Shown in pieces: positions 15,341 to 25,435 of a stretch of 64,000 nt of DNA. Numbering within the stretch: the first letter of the stretch is position 1; each line of letters starts with the position of its first letter. A model generated the notes under the pieces. That model had not been told where the DNA came from. It was given only the letters and a program-made list of their open reading frames with translations, and made no database searches. A program made the position numbers and the translations under genes. This DNA comes from Gemmatimonadota bacterium (GTDB taxonomy: Bacteria > Gemmatimonadota > Gemmatimonadetes > Palauibacterales > Palauibacteraceae), in contig JAJEEM010000045.1 in NCBI GenBank assembly GCA_022820995.1, positions 1 to 64,000 of the forward strand. The letters are read 5' to 3'.

Positions 15341-18300
15341 TCACCTCCGCCACGCCTCCGCGTCCGGGATTCCGCGGCTGATGAGCACCTCGAGCGGCGG
15401 ACTCCCCGCCGTCGCACGCGCCGCGGCCGTTCGAGCGAAGTCCTCGACCGGCATATCCGACAAGAAGCCGCGTACCTGCCCGGTCTGAGGATCGCGCAGG
15501 ATGGCCATCGGACGGGCGGTGCCGTCGTGCAGCGTGACCGACCCGCCGGGGCCGGACAGCGTGATGCCGGCCAACTCGTCGGCCCAACCAACCTGCACGG
15601 GCAGGGCGAACACGAAGCTCGCCGCTTGGCCCTCCGCGTCGGCCGTGGCCGGCATGTCGAAGGAGTACGAGAACAGCGGCGTCCCGTCGGCCGTAGCTCC
15701 CTCGATGGTGTATTCGGTCCCCGCCCGAGGAAGTGAGGGTACGGCGTCGACCACGAAGGCGGGGTCCAGATAGGGGATGCCGTCCGCGTCGCGTCCTCCC
15801 CACAGCAGGAGCGTTCGCGTGGGACCCGTGACCGCCGCCGCCATCTGGGCCTCTACGGCGAGGCGGTGATCGAGCGCCTTGTTGAAGAAGAAATCGCTGA
15901 TCCAGAGCCGATTGTTCCGACAATAGGACATGATGTCCGACGCATCCGGCGCCACCAATGCGCGCTGCTCGAAGTCATATCCCCAGGCCCCGATGTTTCC
16001 GTAAGCGTGCGGAAACCAGGGATCGACATAGTCGGGACTGCCGCACGGGGCGTGCCGCAACGAGAGGTTGTGCCCCAATTCGTGGGCCATCACAGGGGCG
16101 CTGCGGATCGACGCGCTGACAAACTGACCTCCAGCAACTCCGACTGCGGTAAAGGAGCTGGATCCGGGCCTTACTCTCCCATCCCACACGCCCATCCAGT
16201 ATCCCGAACCGCCCTCCATGAGGCGCAGCGCCGAAACCTGTCTCAAGATACCGAAGATGTCCGGCGTAGATACCATAACGGGATCGCGCGCCGCAACATC
16301 GAGGTCCGCTATCGGCAGCAGAGCCCGCACATCGGCGAGTAGCTCGTGACCATCGGGATCCGCCGCCATCGCGGAGACCTCATCCGCGGCAGACCAGTCT
16401 GGATTCTCTTCCAGGAGAAACGGGATCAAGGTCAGTTGGAAAGGCGGCAAGGGCCGCACATCGACGGCCACAAGGCCCGAATCGGGGATCCGCTTTGTGA
16501 CGCCGAGGCCGGGATCGAGCGTCGCCTCCGGGTCGATCTCGATCACCATCTCGAGGCCTGGCGCGACGAGCCAGGCTGGAATCTCCGCGTTGGCCGACAG
16601 GGCTAGGTCGCCCTCCAGGATCTCCGTGGGAATGGGCAACGTACTCGCGGGGACGTCGATGGAATGCTGTTCAGCGCCGTCAACGTAGAAGGTGGCCCGC
16701 ACGGCGGGCATCGTGGCGTCACTCTCTCTCGCCGCCGTTACGAAGACCCGAAGCAGTGCCGGCTCTCCCGCCAGTAGCGGGACGGGGTCGTCCCACGACT
16801 GTACGGCTTGGGTCAGGTACACTGCGGCCCCGCCTCCGCACCGCACCAAGCGGCGGTCGGGAATGGCGCGAAACCAAGCATCATAGTCAGAGCCGGGCGG
16901 CCGGCAGAGTCCGGTGCCTCCCGCCATGAGCCGTTCGAGCCGTCCGACGGACAGGAATTCCGAAGGCAGCGGGCCGGCCAGATCGGGGTTGCCCGCCAGG
17001 ATCAACGACTTGAGCAAGACGAGGTTGCCGAACGCCGGCGGAACGGGACCGGCCATTGCGTTGGACCGCAGGTCGAGACTCGTCAGGGCCGCGGCCTGTC
17101 CGAGTTCGGCGGGCAGCGGCCCCGAGAACTGATTGTGACCCAGATTCAGCGTGCCCAGGCTTGCGAGCCGGCCCAATTCGCCGGGAATCGGTCCCGCGAG
17201 TTGATTGTCCGCCAAATCCAGCGTCGCGAGGTCTGCGAGATCGCCCAACTCGGCGGGGAGCGACTCGGAGAGATTGTTGCTAGCCAACCGGAGTTCCCGC
17301 AGCCGCAGGAGGCCGCCCAGCGCAGAAGGGATCGGCCCCGTCAACTGGTTGCCCGACAGGTCCACCACGGCAAGACGGCCCGGCGCGGCAAGCTCTCGCG
17401 GAATGCCACCGGTCAAACCGTTGTCGGCGAGCCGAATGAACTCCAGCGCGCCGAGCTTGCCGAATCCTGACGGGATTGTACCGACAAACTGGTTCCGGCC
17501 GAGGTTGAGCACCTCGAGGCTGCGCAGATCGCCCAGCTCCGGCGGCAAGGTGCCGGACAGAAAGTTCCGCTCAAGTTCGAGTCGCTTGAGACTGTGCAAG
17601 TCACCGATCTCCACCGGAATTGGGCCGGTGAACTCATTCCAGCCCAGATCGAGCCATGTCAGGTGGGCGAGGTCGCCGAGTTGCGGAGGGATCGAGCCCG
17701 AAAGGTCATTATCAGAGAGTCTCATCGTGAGGAGGACCGGCAGCCGTCCAAGTTCCGGCGGGATCGAGCCCGTAAGCACGTTCCGACGCAGGACGAGGCT
17801 CGTCAGATCGGTGAGGCCGCCCAGTTCCGGCGGGATCGAGCCTGCAAGCTCGTTGACGGAAAGATCCAACTCCCTAAGTGCCGTAAGCTGCCCGAGTTCC
17901 GCCGGGAACGATCCGGACAGGCCGTATCCCCCGAGCCTGAGCCCGACGACCCGGCCCGCGGCATCGGTCTCCACGCCGTCCCACTGCGCCAACGGGGCAT
18001 CGGTCAGCCAGCCCGCGCTCTGCCGCCAGTTCCGGCCGTCCGTATTCCGGTACAGGTGTTCGAGAATCTCGCGATCCGTGAGGGGTGGACACTGCACCCC
18101 CGTTCCGGTGTGGTTCGGAATACCGTTCAGCCACGCCTGAAGACCGGGATCGTCCGCCACGCACACGGATGTGCCTTCGTAGTCGAACTCCACCAGCGCC
18201 AGTCCGGCGAGCGACAGGGGCAGTCGGCCAGTAAGCGCGTTGTCGCCGATCCTCAGTTGAGTCATTCCGGCGAGCAGCCCGATGGCTTCCGGAATGTGCC

Positions 18301-20308
18301 CCGACAGCCCGTTTCCGGTCAGATCGAGACCGGAGACCCGCCCGACCGAATCGGTCCCAACCCCGTGCCACCGGCCCAGATTCTCATCCTCGAGCCAGCC
18401 GTCGGATCGTACCCAGCCGGACCCGTTCAAGGCTTCGTAGAGGGTCCTCAGCGCCTGTTTGTCGATCTCGTCACAGAACGGAATGTCGACGGGGTACGCG
18501 ACGTTGCCGCGAGCTTCCACTTGCGCCGCCCACGCCCTGAACTCGTCCGTAGAGGGTAGGCATGCCCCGTCGGTCCTCCGGCAACCAAGCGACTCCAGGT
18601 TGTTCAACGCGGCAAAGCTCAGCGGGAACGAACCTTCCAGCTGGTTGCCGCTCAGTGTTATTGTCCGCAGTTCGTGGAGGTTCCCCAGTTCGGCCGGAAT
18701 CCCCCCCGTCAGGTTGTTCTCGCTTAGGTGTAGGGACCTCAGCTTGCCAAGGTTCCCGAACTCGGGAGGAATCGGACCCGTCAAGCTGTTGCCCCACAAG
18801 CTAAGGAGCTGTAGGCCTGTGAGGTTCCCGAGTGCAGCCGGAATCTGGCCTGTCAGGTTGTTGTCCCAAAGGGACAGCCAACGGAGCTTGGGCGAGTCTC
18901 CGAGTTCCGGCGGTATCGAGCCTGTGAACTCATTCCCGCCCAGTTCGAGAAATGCCAGGTTGGCAAGCTTGCCCAGTTCCGGGGGTATCGGGCCCTGCAA
19001 GTCATTCAGACGCAGCGCCAGCTCTCGAAGCTCAGGAAGTTCATTCAGCCAGGCGGGAATCGGACCGGTCAGACTGTTTTTGCTGAGTCGAAGCGACAGC
19101 AGGTTTTCGAGAGCACGAAGTTCTGGCGGAATCGTGCCCGTTAACTCGTTTTCTTCCAGGTCAAGATGCCTCAGATTCGTGAGCCCTCCCAATACCGGAG
19201 GGACCGGGCCGCTTAGAATGTTGTACCTGAGGACAAGCGTATCCAATTCAGTAAGCTGGCCTAGTTCGGGCGGGATTACGCCCCGCAGGCTATTCTGCCC
19301 GAGAGCAAGTGTCCGCAGGTTGGTGAGATCTCCGAGTTCGGGCGGAATCGTGCCGCTCAAAGCGTTCACCTGGAGGTCAAGCGACTCCAGGTTCGTCAAG
19401 TTCGCCAGTTCCGGCGGGATCGTCCCGGAAAGCCCGTGGCCAATCCATGTGCCGTCGCGCCGTCCGCTGAGATTAAGCCCTACGACTCGCCCGGAAGCGT
19501 CGGTCGATACGCCGTACCACTCGCCCAGAGGCGCGTCTGTGAGCCAGTTGTCGTTGTTGACCCAGTTCGGGCCGTCCGTCGCCTCGTAGAGTGCGACGAG
19601 CGCCGCGCGGTCGGGGTTGGCCGTGTGCGCCAGGATCGTCTCGGACACGTCGCCCGCGGTCGCCACGAGCGTCTGCTCGCCCACGGTCTTTCCGAGCGTC
19701 CACGAGGTCCGCGCGAGGCCCTCGCCGTCGGTGACGGCCTCTGCGGGGTCGACCGTCCCGTGCCCCTCGCCCGGCGTGAACACGACCGTGGCTCCGGCAA
19801 CGGGCGAACCCCGCGCGTCCGTCACGCGCACGACCACCGGCTCCGGCAAGGGCGTCTCGAGATCGGCCATCTGCCCGCCGCCGGACACCACATCCAGCGA
19901 CGCCGCCTCTTGCGCCACCTCGACGGCGGCCGTCGCGCTCAGGCTCTGAAAGATCGCCGTGACCGCCCCGGAGCCGTTGGCCACGGCGGTGGCCCTGCCG
20001 CCAGCGTCGACGGTGAACACGGCCTCGTCGCTGCTCGACCAGGTCACGGTTCCCGGGAACGCGGCGCCGCGCTGGTCCTTGACCGTCGCCCGAAACACGG
20101 CGGTCTCGCCCAGCGATGTCAGTGTCGCCGAGGAAGGCTCGACGGCGATGGAGGTCGGCCGGGCCGGCTCGGGCGGAGGGGGAGGCGGGGGCGCCACGGG
20201 GTCGTCGCCGCAGGCCGTGGCCAAAGTGCCGCCCGCAAGGCCCGTCAGGACGAGGAGCGCCCAGCGGCCGCGCTTCCCGCCGCCGATGAGTCCAAGACCT
20301 TCCTTCAT
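15341..20308 (-). CDS. Giant LRR lipoprotein with C-terminal metzincin protease, copy 1
   Basis: 1,655 aa. Signal peptide with lipobox LATAC (Cys33), Pro-rich linker, a Big_2-like Ig domain (about 50-130) and one Big_1-like domain (about 150-228). Then three LRR caps of the bacterial type (ALVALYEATDGPNW; ALRTLYEALNGSGW; ILEHLYRNTDGRNW), each followed by 24-residue plant-type LRRs (LSGTIPPELGDLTNLRTL). From about 1,170 a protease module begins (PLLAGEPALLRVFV), with zinc motif HELGHNLSLRH at about 1,409 and Met-turn DIMSYC. The metzincin Gly is Ser here. Start supported by AAGGAG upstream. Likely anchored in the outer membrane or periplasm, binding and cleaving proteins. Confidence 0.85.
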   Translation of the reverse strand: MKEGLGLIGGGKRGRWALLVLTGLAGGTLATACGDDPVAPPPPPPPEPARPTSIAVEPSSATLTSLGETAVFRATVKDQRGAAFPGTVTWSSSDEAVFTVDAGGRATAVANGSGAVTAIFQSLSATAAVEVAQEAASLDVVSGGGQMADLETPLPEPVVVRVTDARGSPVAGATVVFTPGEGHGTVDPAEAVTDGEGLARTSWTLGKTVGEQTLVATAGDVSETILAHTANPDRAALVALYEATDGPNWVNNDNWLTDAPLGEWYGVSTDASGRVVGLNLSGRRDGTWIGHGLSGTIPPELANLTNLESLDLQVNALSGTIPPELGDLTNLRTLALGQNSLRGVIPPELGQLTELDTLVLRYNILSGPVPPVLGGLTNLRHLDLEENELTGTIPPELRALENLLSLRLSKNSLTGPIPAWLNELPELRELALRLNDLQGPIPPELGKLANLAFLELGGNEFTGSIPPELGDSPKLRWLSLWDNNLTGQIPAALGNLTGLQLLSLWGNSLTGPIPPEFGNLGKLRSLHLSENNLTGGIPAELGNLHELRTITLSGNQLEGSFPLSFAALNNLESLGCRRTDGACLPSTDEFRAWAAQVEARGNVAYPVDIPFCDEIDKQALRTLYEALNGSGWVRSDGWLEDENLGRWHGVGTDSVGRVSGLDLTGNGLSGHIPEAIGLLAGMTQLRIGDNALTGRLPLSLAGLALVEFDYEGTSVCVADDPGLQAWLNGIPNHTGTGVQCPPLTDREILEHLYRNTDGRNWRQSAGWLTDAPLAQWDGVETDAAGRVVGLRLGGYGLSGSFPAELGQLTALRELDLSVNELAGSIPPELGGLTDLTSLVLRRNVLTGSIPPELGRLPVLLTMRLSDNDLSGSIPPQLGDLAHLTWLDLGWNEFTGPIPVEIGDLHSLKRLELERNFLSGTLPPELGDLRSLEVLNLGRNQFVGTIPSGFGKLGALEFIRLADNGLTGGIPRELAAPGRLAVVDLSGNQLTGPIPSALGGLLRLRELRLASNNLSESLPAELGDLADLATLDLADNQLAGPIPGELGRLASLGTLNLGHNQFSGPLPAELGQAAALTSLDLRSNAMAGPVPPAFGNLVLLKSLILAGNPDLAGPLPSEFLSVGRLERLMAGGTGLCRPPGSDYDAWFRAIPDRRLVRCGGGAAVYLTQAVQSWDDPVPLLAGEPALLRVFVTAARESDATMPAVRATFYVDGAEQHSIDVPASTLPIPTEILEGDLALSANAEIPAWLVAPGLEMVIEIDPEATLDPGLGVTKRIPDSGLVAVDVRPLPPFQLTLIPFLLEENPDWSAADEVSAMAADPDGHELLADVRALLPIADLDVAARDPVMVSTPDIFGILRQVSALRLMEGGSGYWMGVWDGRVRPGSSSFTAVGVAGGQFVSASIRSAPVMAHELGHNLSLRHAPCGSPDYVDPWFPHAYGNIGAWGYDFEQRALVAPDASDIMSYCRNNRLWISDFFFNKALDHRLAVEAQMAAAVTGPTRTLLLWGGRDADGIPYLDPAFVVDAVPSLPRAGTEYTIEGATADGTPLFSYSFDMPATADAEGQAASFVFALPVQVGWADELAGITLSGPGGSVTLHDGTARPMAILRDPQTGQVRGFLSDMPVEDFARTAAARATAGSPPLEVLISRGIPDAEAWRR

Positions 20309-20415
20309 CGCAATTCTCCTTCAGCCATCCTGTTCGGGTGCGTTCCGCTGCCGCGGGTCCCGTGCTGCAGGGACTGATCGCGATGCGCCGGGCACCGAAG
20401 CCGCGACGGGTGTCG

Positions 20416-23400
20416 TCAACGCCGCCACGCCTCCGCGTCCGGGATTCCGCTGCTGATGAGCACGTCGAGCGGTGGACTCCCCACCGTCGCACCCGCTGCG
20501 GCCGTTCGAGCGAAGTCCTCGACCTGCATATCCGACAGGAAGCCGCGTACCTGCCCGGTCTGCGGATCGCGCAGGATGGCCATCGGACGGTCGGTGCCGT
20601 TGTCCAGCGCGACCAACCCGCCGGGGCCGGACAGCGTGATGTTGGCAAGATCATCGGCCCAGCCCGCCTGCACGGGCAGGGCGAACACGAAGCTCGTCTC
20701 TTCGCCCTCGGCGTCTGCGGTGGCCGGCATGTCGAAGGAGTACGAGAACAGCGGCGTCCCGTCGGCGGTCGTTCCCTCGATCGTGTATTCGGTCCCCGCC
20801 GGAGGCAGTGCGGGTACGGCGTCGACCACGAAGGCGGGGTCCAGATAGGGGATGCCGACCGTGTCCCGTCCTCCCCACAGCAGGAGCGTCTGCGTGGGAC
20901 CCGCGACCGCCGCCGCCATCTGCGCATCGATCGAGAGGCGATGGCCGAGCGCCTTGTTGAAGTGATAGTCGCTGATCCAGTCTGGCGGCCCGCAGTAGGA
21001 CATCAAATCGGGTGTGACCGGATCCACCAGGATGCTTCGGGCGAAGTCGTACCCCCAGGCTCCAATGCGCCCCGTGGGAGACGGGAACCAAGGGTCGGGT
21101 GTGCCGGCGCCACCGCAGGGCGCGTGCCAGAGTCCCAGGTTGTGCCCCAGCTCGTGGGCCATCGTGGATGCGGCATGAGGCCGCGCGTAGCTAACGTGGC
21201 CGGGTAGCCGCGCCATCCCCGGGAACCAATGGAACCTCGCCCCGGGTTTTGTCGCAACCACTCCCAGCCAGTATCCCGATCCGCCCTCCATGAGGCGCAT
21301 CGCCTCAATCTGAGCCAACAACTCCGACGGATTCGAGTGAGACATCGACACGGGGTCGTGTGCCTTGATGGCCAGTCCCGCTATCGGTAGCAACCCGCGC
21401 ACTTCGCGGAACGACTCGTGCCCCCCGGCGGCGTCCTCCGCCATCTCGGTAACGGCCCGCGCGGCGGTCGAGTCCGCGTAGCCCTCCCACAGGAACGGGA
21501 TCAGAGTCAACTCGAACTCGGGGACGGCCCGCACATCGACGCCCATGCGGCCGGAAACGGGAATCCGCGTCGTAACCCCGAGCGCGGGATCCAGCGTGCC
21601 ATCCGGATCAACCTCAATCACCATTTCCAGGCCCGGCACGATAACCTCTGCCGGGATCTCGGCGTTTGCCGAGCGCGTAAGGTCCTCCTCCACCACCTGG
21701 GGGGGAATCGGATACGCGCCTCCGGCGATGCGCGCGCTATGCCGCTCGTCACCGTCCACGTAGAAAGTGACTTTGACATCCGGCATGGTCGCAGCGGTGC
21801 CGCCCCGGGTCGCCGTCACGAAGACGCGCAGCAACGCAGGCTCGCCCGCCAACAGCGGCACAGGATAATCCCGCGACTGCACCGTTTGGGTCAGGTAAAC
21901 CGCGAAACCCTCCCGGCAGCGTGCCAGCAGGCGGTCGGTTATGGCGCCGAACCACGCGTCGAAAGCCGCATCGTGCGGGAGGCATAGTCCTGTCCCGCCC
22001 GCCATGAACTGCTCAAGTTGGTTGAGTGCCCTCATGCCTGCGGGCAGCGGCCCGGCCAGATCGGGGTTGTTCGCGAGAACCAACGACTCCAGCAGTTTGA
22101 GGTTCGCGAACTCGGGCGGTATCGGGCCGGCCAGCGCGTTGGACCGCAGATCCAGACTTTGCAGATCAGCAGCTCCCGCAAGTGCCGCAGGCAGGGGTCC
22201 GGAGAGCCGGTTCTCGCCCAGATTCAGCCACGTCAGTCTCGAGAGACGACCCAGCTCCGGAGGAATCGGCCCCGTCAACGCGTTGTTCGACAGGTCCAAC
22301 TCCCACAGGGTTGCGAGGGCGCCGAATCGGGGAGGGATGAGGCCCGTCAACTGGTTGTCGCCAAGTCGCAAGCTTCTCACCGCGCCAAGATCGGCAAACT
22401 CCGCCGGAATAAAGCCCGTGAGTCGGTTCCGCGCGAGGTTGGCGAGTTCCAGGCGGCTCAAGCCGCCCAGAGCAGATGGAACGGGGCCCGAGAGGGAGTT
22501 CCCTGCAAGTGAAAGATAGGTCAGGTTCGCCAGGTCTCCGAGTTCCGGGGGGATCGAGCCCTGGAGCGCATTCCACCCGAGGCGGAGCGACTCCAGGCGA
22601 TCCAGCTTGCCCAGTTCTGGCGGCACCGAACCCACGAGCCGGTTCGCGCTCAGATTGAGAGACGTGAGTCTCGAAAGCTGCCCGAGTGACGAAGGGATGT
22701 TGCCGCTGAGTCTGTTGTTGTTCAGGTCGAGGTCTTCCAGGCGATCCAGATTTCCCAGTTCCAGCGGGATTGAACCCGACAATCTGTTCCTCGAAAGAAG
22801 TAATTCGCCGAGGTGTGACAACTGCGCGAGTTCCACCGGAATCGGGCCGGATAGGCCGTTGTCCCGAAGTCGCAACGCGACAACCCTTCCGGCGTCATCG
22901 GTCTCGACGCCATACCATGCCGCCAACGGTGTATCCGTTAGCCACCCTGCGCTCTGGTTCCAATGTTGGCCGCCCGTGTTCCGGTGCAGTAGTTCGAGAA
23001 TCTCGCGGTCCGTGAGCGGTGGGCACTCCACGCCCGTGCCGACATGTCGCGGGATACGGTTCAACCATTCCCGGAATCCGGTGTCGTCGACTACGCACAG
23101 TGACGTGCCACCGTAGTCGAACTCATCGAGCGCCAGGCTGGCGAGCGACAGCGGCAGTCGGCCGGACAGGGCGTTGTTCGCGATCCGCAGTTCCGTCAAG
23201 CCGGCGAGCTGCCCCAGCGCCGCCGGAAGATGTCCCGACAACCCGTTGGCGGTCAGATCGAGACCCGAGACTCTGCCTACGGAATCCGTCGCAACGCCTT
23301 GCCAGTCCGCCAAGGCCTCCTCTTCGAGCCAGCCGTCCGCCTCCGCCCACTTCTGTCCGCCCGCCGCATCGAACAGTTCTTCCAGAGCACGCCTGTCGAT

Positions 23401-25380
23401 CTCGTCGCACCAGGGAACATCCACATGAAAGCTGCCGGCGCTGCGAGCTTCGACCATCTGCTCCCATTCCCTGAAGTCCGCCGTCGCCGGCAGGCATACG
23501 CCGTCGGACGTGGCGCAACCAAAACTCCCCAGCGCGGTCAGCCGGAGAAAGCTGTGTGGAATGGCCCCCGTCAGCCGGTTCCCTCCCAAAGTCAGGTGAG
23601 TCAGTTTGGTGAGGCTGCCGAGCTCCGCGGGTATCGGACCGGTCAGATTGTTGTCGGACAGACTCAAGCTCGTCAGATTGCCAAGACTGGCCAGCTCCGG
23701 CGGGATCGAGCCCGACAGGTTGTTACCCCACAGAGACAGGCTCTCCAGATTGTCCAGGCTGGCCAGTTCCGGTGGAATTGGACCCGTCAGGTCGTTGGAT
23801 CCCAGAGCCAGATCCTGCAACTCCGTCAGGTTGGCTAGTTCCACAGGAATCCGGCCTGTCAACTCATTGACCACAAGCGATAGACGTCGCAGTCGGTGAA
23901 CGTTGCCCAGTTCAGCCGGGATTGCACCAGTCAGTTGATTGCGGTACAAGTCCAAGGTCTCCAATTCGCGGAGGTTGCCCAGTTCCGGAGGGATGCCACC
24001 AGTCAACTGATTCCTCTTCAGGATTAGTCCTCGCAACTTGGCGAGGCCCGCGAATTCGGACGGAATCTCTCCCGAGAGGTCGTTGTCGCTAAGGTCGAGC
24101 CCCGTCAGAAACGCGAGGCTGCCAAGCTCCGCGGGGATCGCGCCCCAAAGGAGGTTGAGGCTGAGCCTCAAGAGAGTCAGATTCGCGAGGTTTCCGAGGT
24201 CGGGCGGAATGGTGCCCAATAGTCCATTCTCGCGGAGCACCAGCCGGCTGACGCGCCCGGTCGCGTCGGTGTCGACACCGTACCAGTCCTCCAACGGGGC
24301 GTCGGTCAGCCAGTTCTCGCTATTGGTCCAGTTCGGTCCGTCCGTCGCACGGTAAAGGACCTCCAGCGCCGCGCGGTCGGGGTTGATCGTGTGCGCCAGG
24401 ATCGTCTCGGACACGTCGCCCGCGGTCGCCACGAGCGTCTGCTCGCCCACGGCCTTTCCGAGCGTCCAGGCTGTCCGCGCGAAACCCTCGCTGTCGGTGA
24501 CGGCCTCGGCGGGATCCACGGTGCCGTGTCCCTCGCCCGGCGTGAACACCACCGCGGCTCCCTCGACCGGCGCGCCTTCCGCGTCCACCGCCCGCACGAT
24601 CACGGAGTCGTCCAGCGCGGCGCCCAGATCGGCGGTCTGCCCGGCGCCCGACACGACCTCGATGTCGTGCACGATCTCCACGGCCGTGAGCCCCCGGGCC
24701 GCGACCTCGGCCGAGGGGCCGTCGGTGACCGACGCGGCCAGCGTCTGCGCGCCCGCGGCGTCTCCGAGCGTCCACAGGGTCCGCGCGAGCCCCGCGGTGT
24801 CGGTGACCGCCTCCGCGGGGTCGGCCGTTCCGTGCCCCTCGCCGGCGGCGAACACGACCGTGAGGCCCTCGACCGGCGAACCTCCCGCGTCCACCGCCTG
24901 CACGACGACCGGCTCCGGCAACACCGCGCCAGGCCGCGCCGCCTGCCCGTCGCCCGACACGGTCTCCAGCGACGCCGCCTCCTGCGCCACCTGGACGGCG
25001 GCCGTTGCGCTCAGACTCTGGAGCGTCGCGGTGACCGTCCCGGAGCCGTTGGCCACGGCGGTGGCCCTGCCGCCGGCGTCGACGGTGAACACGGCCTCAT
25101 CGCTGCTCGACCAGGTCACGGTTCCCGAGAACGCGGCGCCGCGCTGATCCTTGACGGTTGCCCGGAACACGGCGGTCTCGCCGAGAGACGTCAGCGTCGC
25201 CGAGGAAGGCTCCACGGCGATGGAAGTCGGCCGCGCCGGCTCCGGTGGCGGGGGAGGGGAGGGCGCCACGGCATCGTCACCGCAGGCCGTGGCCCAGGCG
25301 GCGCACGCAAGGCCCGCCGAGACGAGGAGTGTCCAGCGGCCCCGCTTCCTGCCGTCGATGGTTCTGGAACTTATTTTCAC
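20416..25380 (-). CDS. Giant LRR lipoprotein with C-terminal metzincin protease, copy 2
   Basis: 1,654 aa from GTG 25380, preceded by GGAGAACTGCT. Same architecture as copy 1: lipobox WATAC (Cys33), a Big_2-like domain, but two Big_1-like repeats (PGAVLPEPVVVQAVDAGG; DLGAALDDSVIVRAVDAEG). Three LRR blocks each begin with an LRR cap (ALEVLYRATDGPNW; ALEELFDAAGGQKW; ILELLHRNTGGQHW). The C-terminal protease has the complete metzincin motif HELGHNLGLWH at about 1,409 and Met-turn DLMSYC. The first ~300 and last ~130 residues are almost the same as copies 1 and 3, while the LRR core is not. Probably cotranscribed with copy 3 (55-bp spacer) and copy 1 (107-bp spacer). Confidence 0.85.
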   Translation of the reverse strand: MKISSRTIDGRKRGRWTLLVSAGLACAAWATACGDDAVAPSPPPPPEPARPTSIAVEPSSATLTSLGETAVFRATVKDQRGAAFSGTVTWSSSDEAVFTVDAGGRATAVANGSGTVTATLQSLSATAAVQVAQEAASLETVSGDGQAARPGAVLPEPVVVQAVDAGGSPVEGLTVVFAAGEGHGTADPAEAVTDTAGLARTLWTLGDAAGAQTLAASVTDGPSAEVAARGLTAVEIVHDIEVVSGAGQTADLGAALDDSVIVRAVDAEGAPVEGAAVVFTPGEGHGTVDPAEAVTDSEGFARTAWTLGKAVGEQTLVATAGDVSETILAHTINPDRAALEVLYRATDGPNWTNSENWLTDAPLEDWYGVDTDATGRVSRLVLRENGLLGTIPPDLGNLANLTLLRLSLNLLWGAIPAELGSLAFLTGLDLSDNDLSGEIPSEFAGLAKLRGLILKRNQLTGGIPPELGNLRELETLDLYRNQLTGAIPAELGNVHRLRRLSLVVNELTGRIPVELANLTELQDLALGSNDLTGPIPPELASLDNLESLSLWGNNLSGSIPPELASLGNLTSLSLSDNNLTGPIPAELGSLTKLTHLTLGGNRLTGAIPHSFLRLTALGSFGCATSDGVCLPATADFREWEQMVEARSAGSFHVDVPWCDEIDRRALEELFDAAGGQKWAEADGWLEEEALADWQGVATDSVGRVSGLDLTANGLSGHLPAALGQLAGLTELRIANNALSGRLPLSLASLALDEFDYGGTSLCVVDDTGFREWLNRIPRHVGTGVECPPLTDREILELLHRNTGGQHWNQSAGWLTDTPLAAWYGVETDDAGRVVALRLRDNGLSGPIPVELAQLSHLGELLLSRNRLSGSIPLELGNLDRLEDLDLNNNRLSGNIPSSLGQLSRLTSLNLSANRLVGSVPPELGKLDRLESLRLGWNALQGSIPPELGDLANLTYLSLAGNSLSGPVPSALGGLSRLELANLARNRLTGFIPAEFADLGAVRSLRLGDNQLTGLIPPRFGALATLWELDLSNNALTGPIPPELGRLSRLTWLNLGENRLSGPLPAALAGAADLQSLDLRSNALAGPIPPEFANLKLLESLVLANNPDLAGPLPAGMRALNQLEQFMAGGTGLCLPHDAAFDAWFGAITDRLLARCREGFAVYLTQTVQSRDYPVPLLAGEPALLRVFVTATRGGTAATMPDVKVTFYVDGDERHSARIAGGAYPIPPQVVEEDLTRSANAEIPAEVIVPGLEMVIEVDPDGTLDPALGVTTRIPVSGRMGVDVRAVPEFELTLIPFLWEGYADSTAARAVTEMAEDAAGGHESFREVRGLLPIAGLAIKAHDPVSMSHSNPSELLAQIEAMRLMEGGSGYWLGVVATKPGARFHWFPGMARLPGHVSYARPHAASTMAHELGHNLGLWHAPCGGAGTPDPWFPSPTGRIGAWGYDFARSILVDPVTPDLMSYCGPPDWISDYHFNKALGHRLSIDAQMAAAVAGPTQTLLLWGGRDTVGIPYLDPAFVVDAVPALPPAGTEYTIEGTTADGTPLFSYSFDMPATADAEGEETSFVFALPVQAGWADDLANITLSGPGGLVALDNGTDRPMAILRDPQTGQVRGFLSDMQVEDFARTAAAGATVGSPPLDVLISSGIPDAEAWRR

Positions 25381-25435
25381 AGCAGTTCTCCGTCAGTCAT
25401 CCTGTTCGAGTACCTTCCGCTCCTGCCGGAGCAAG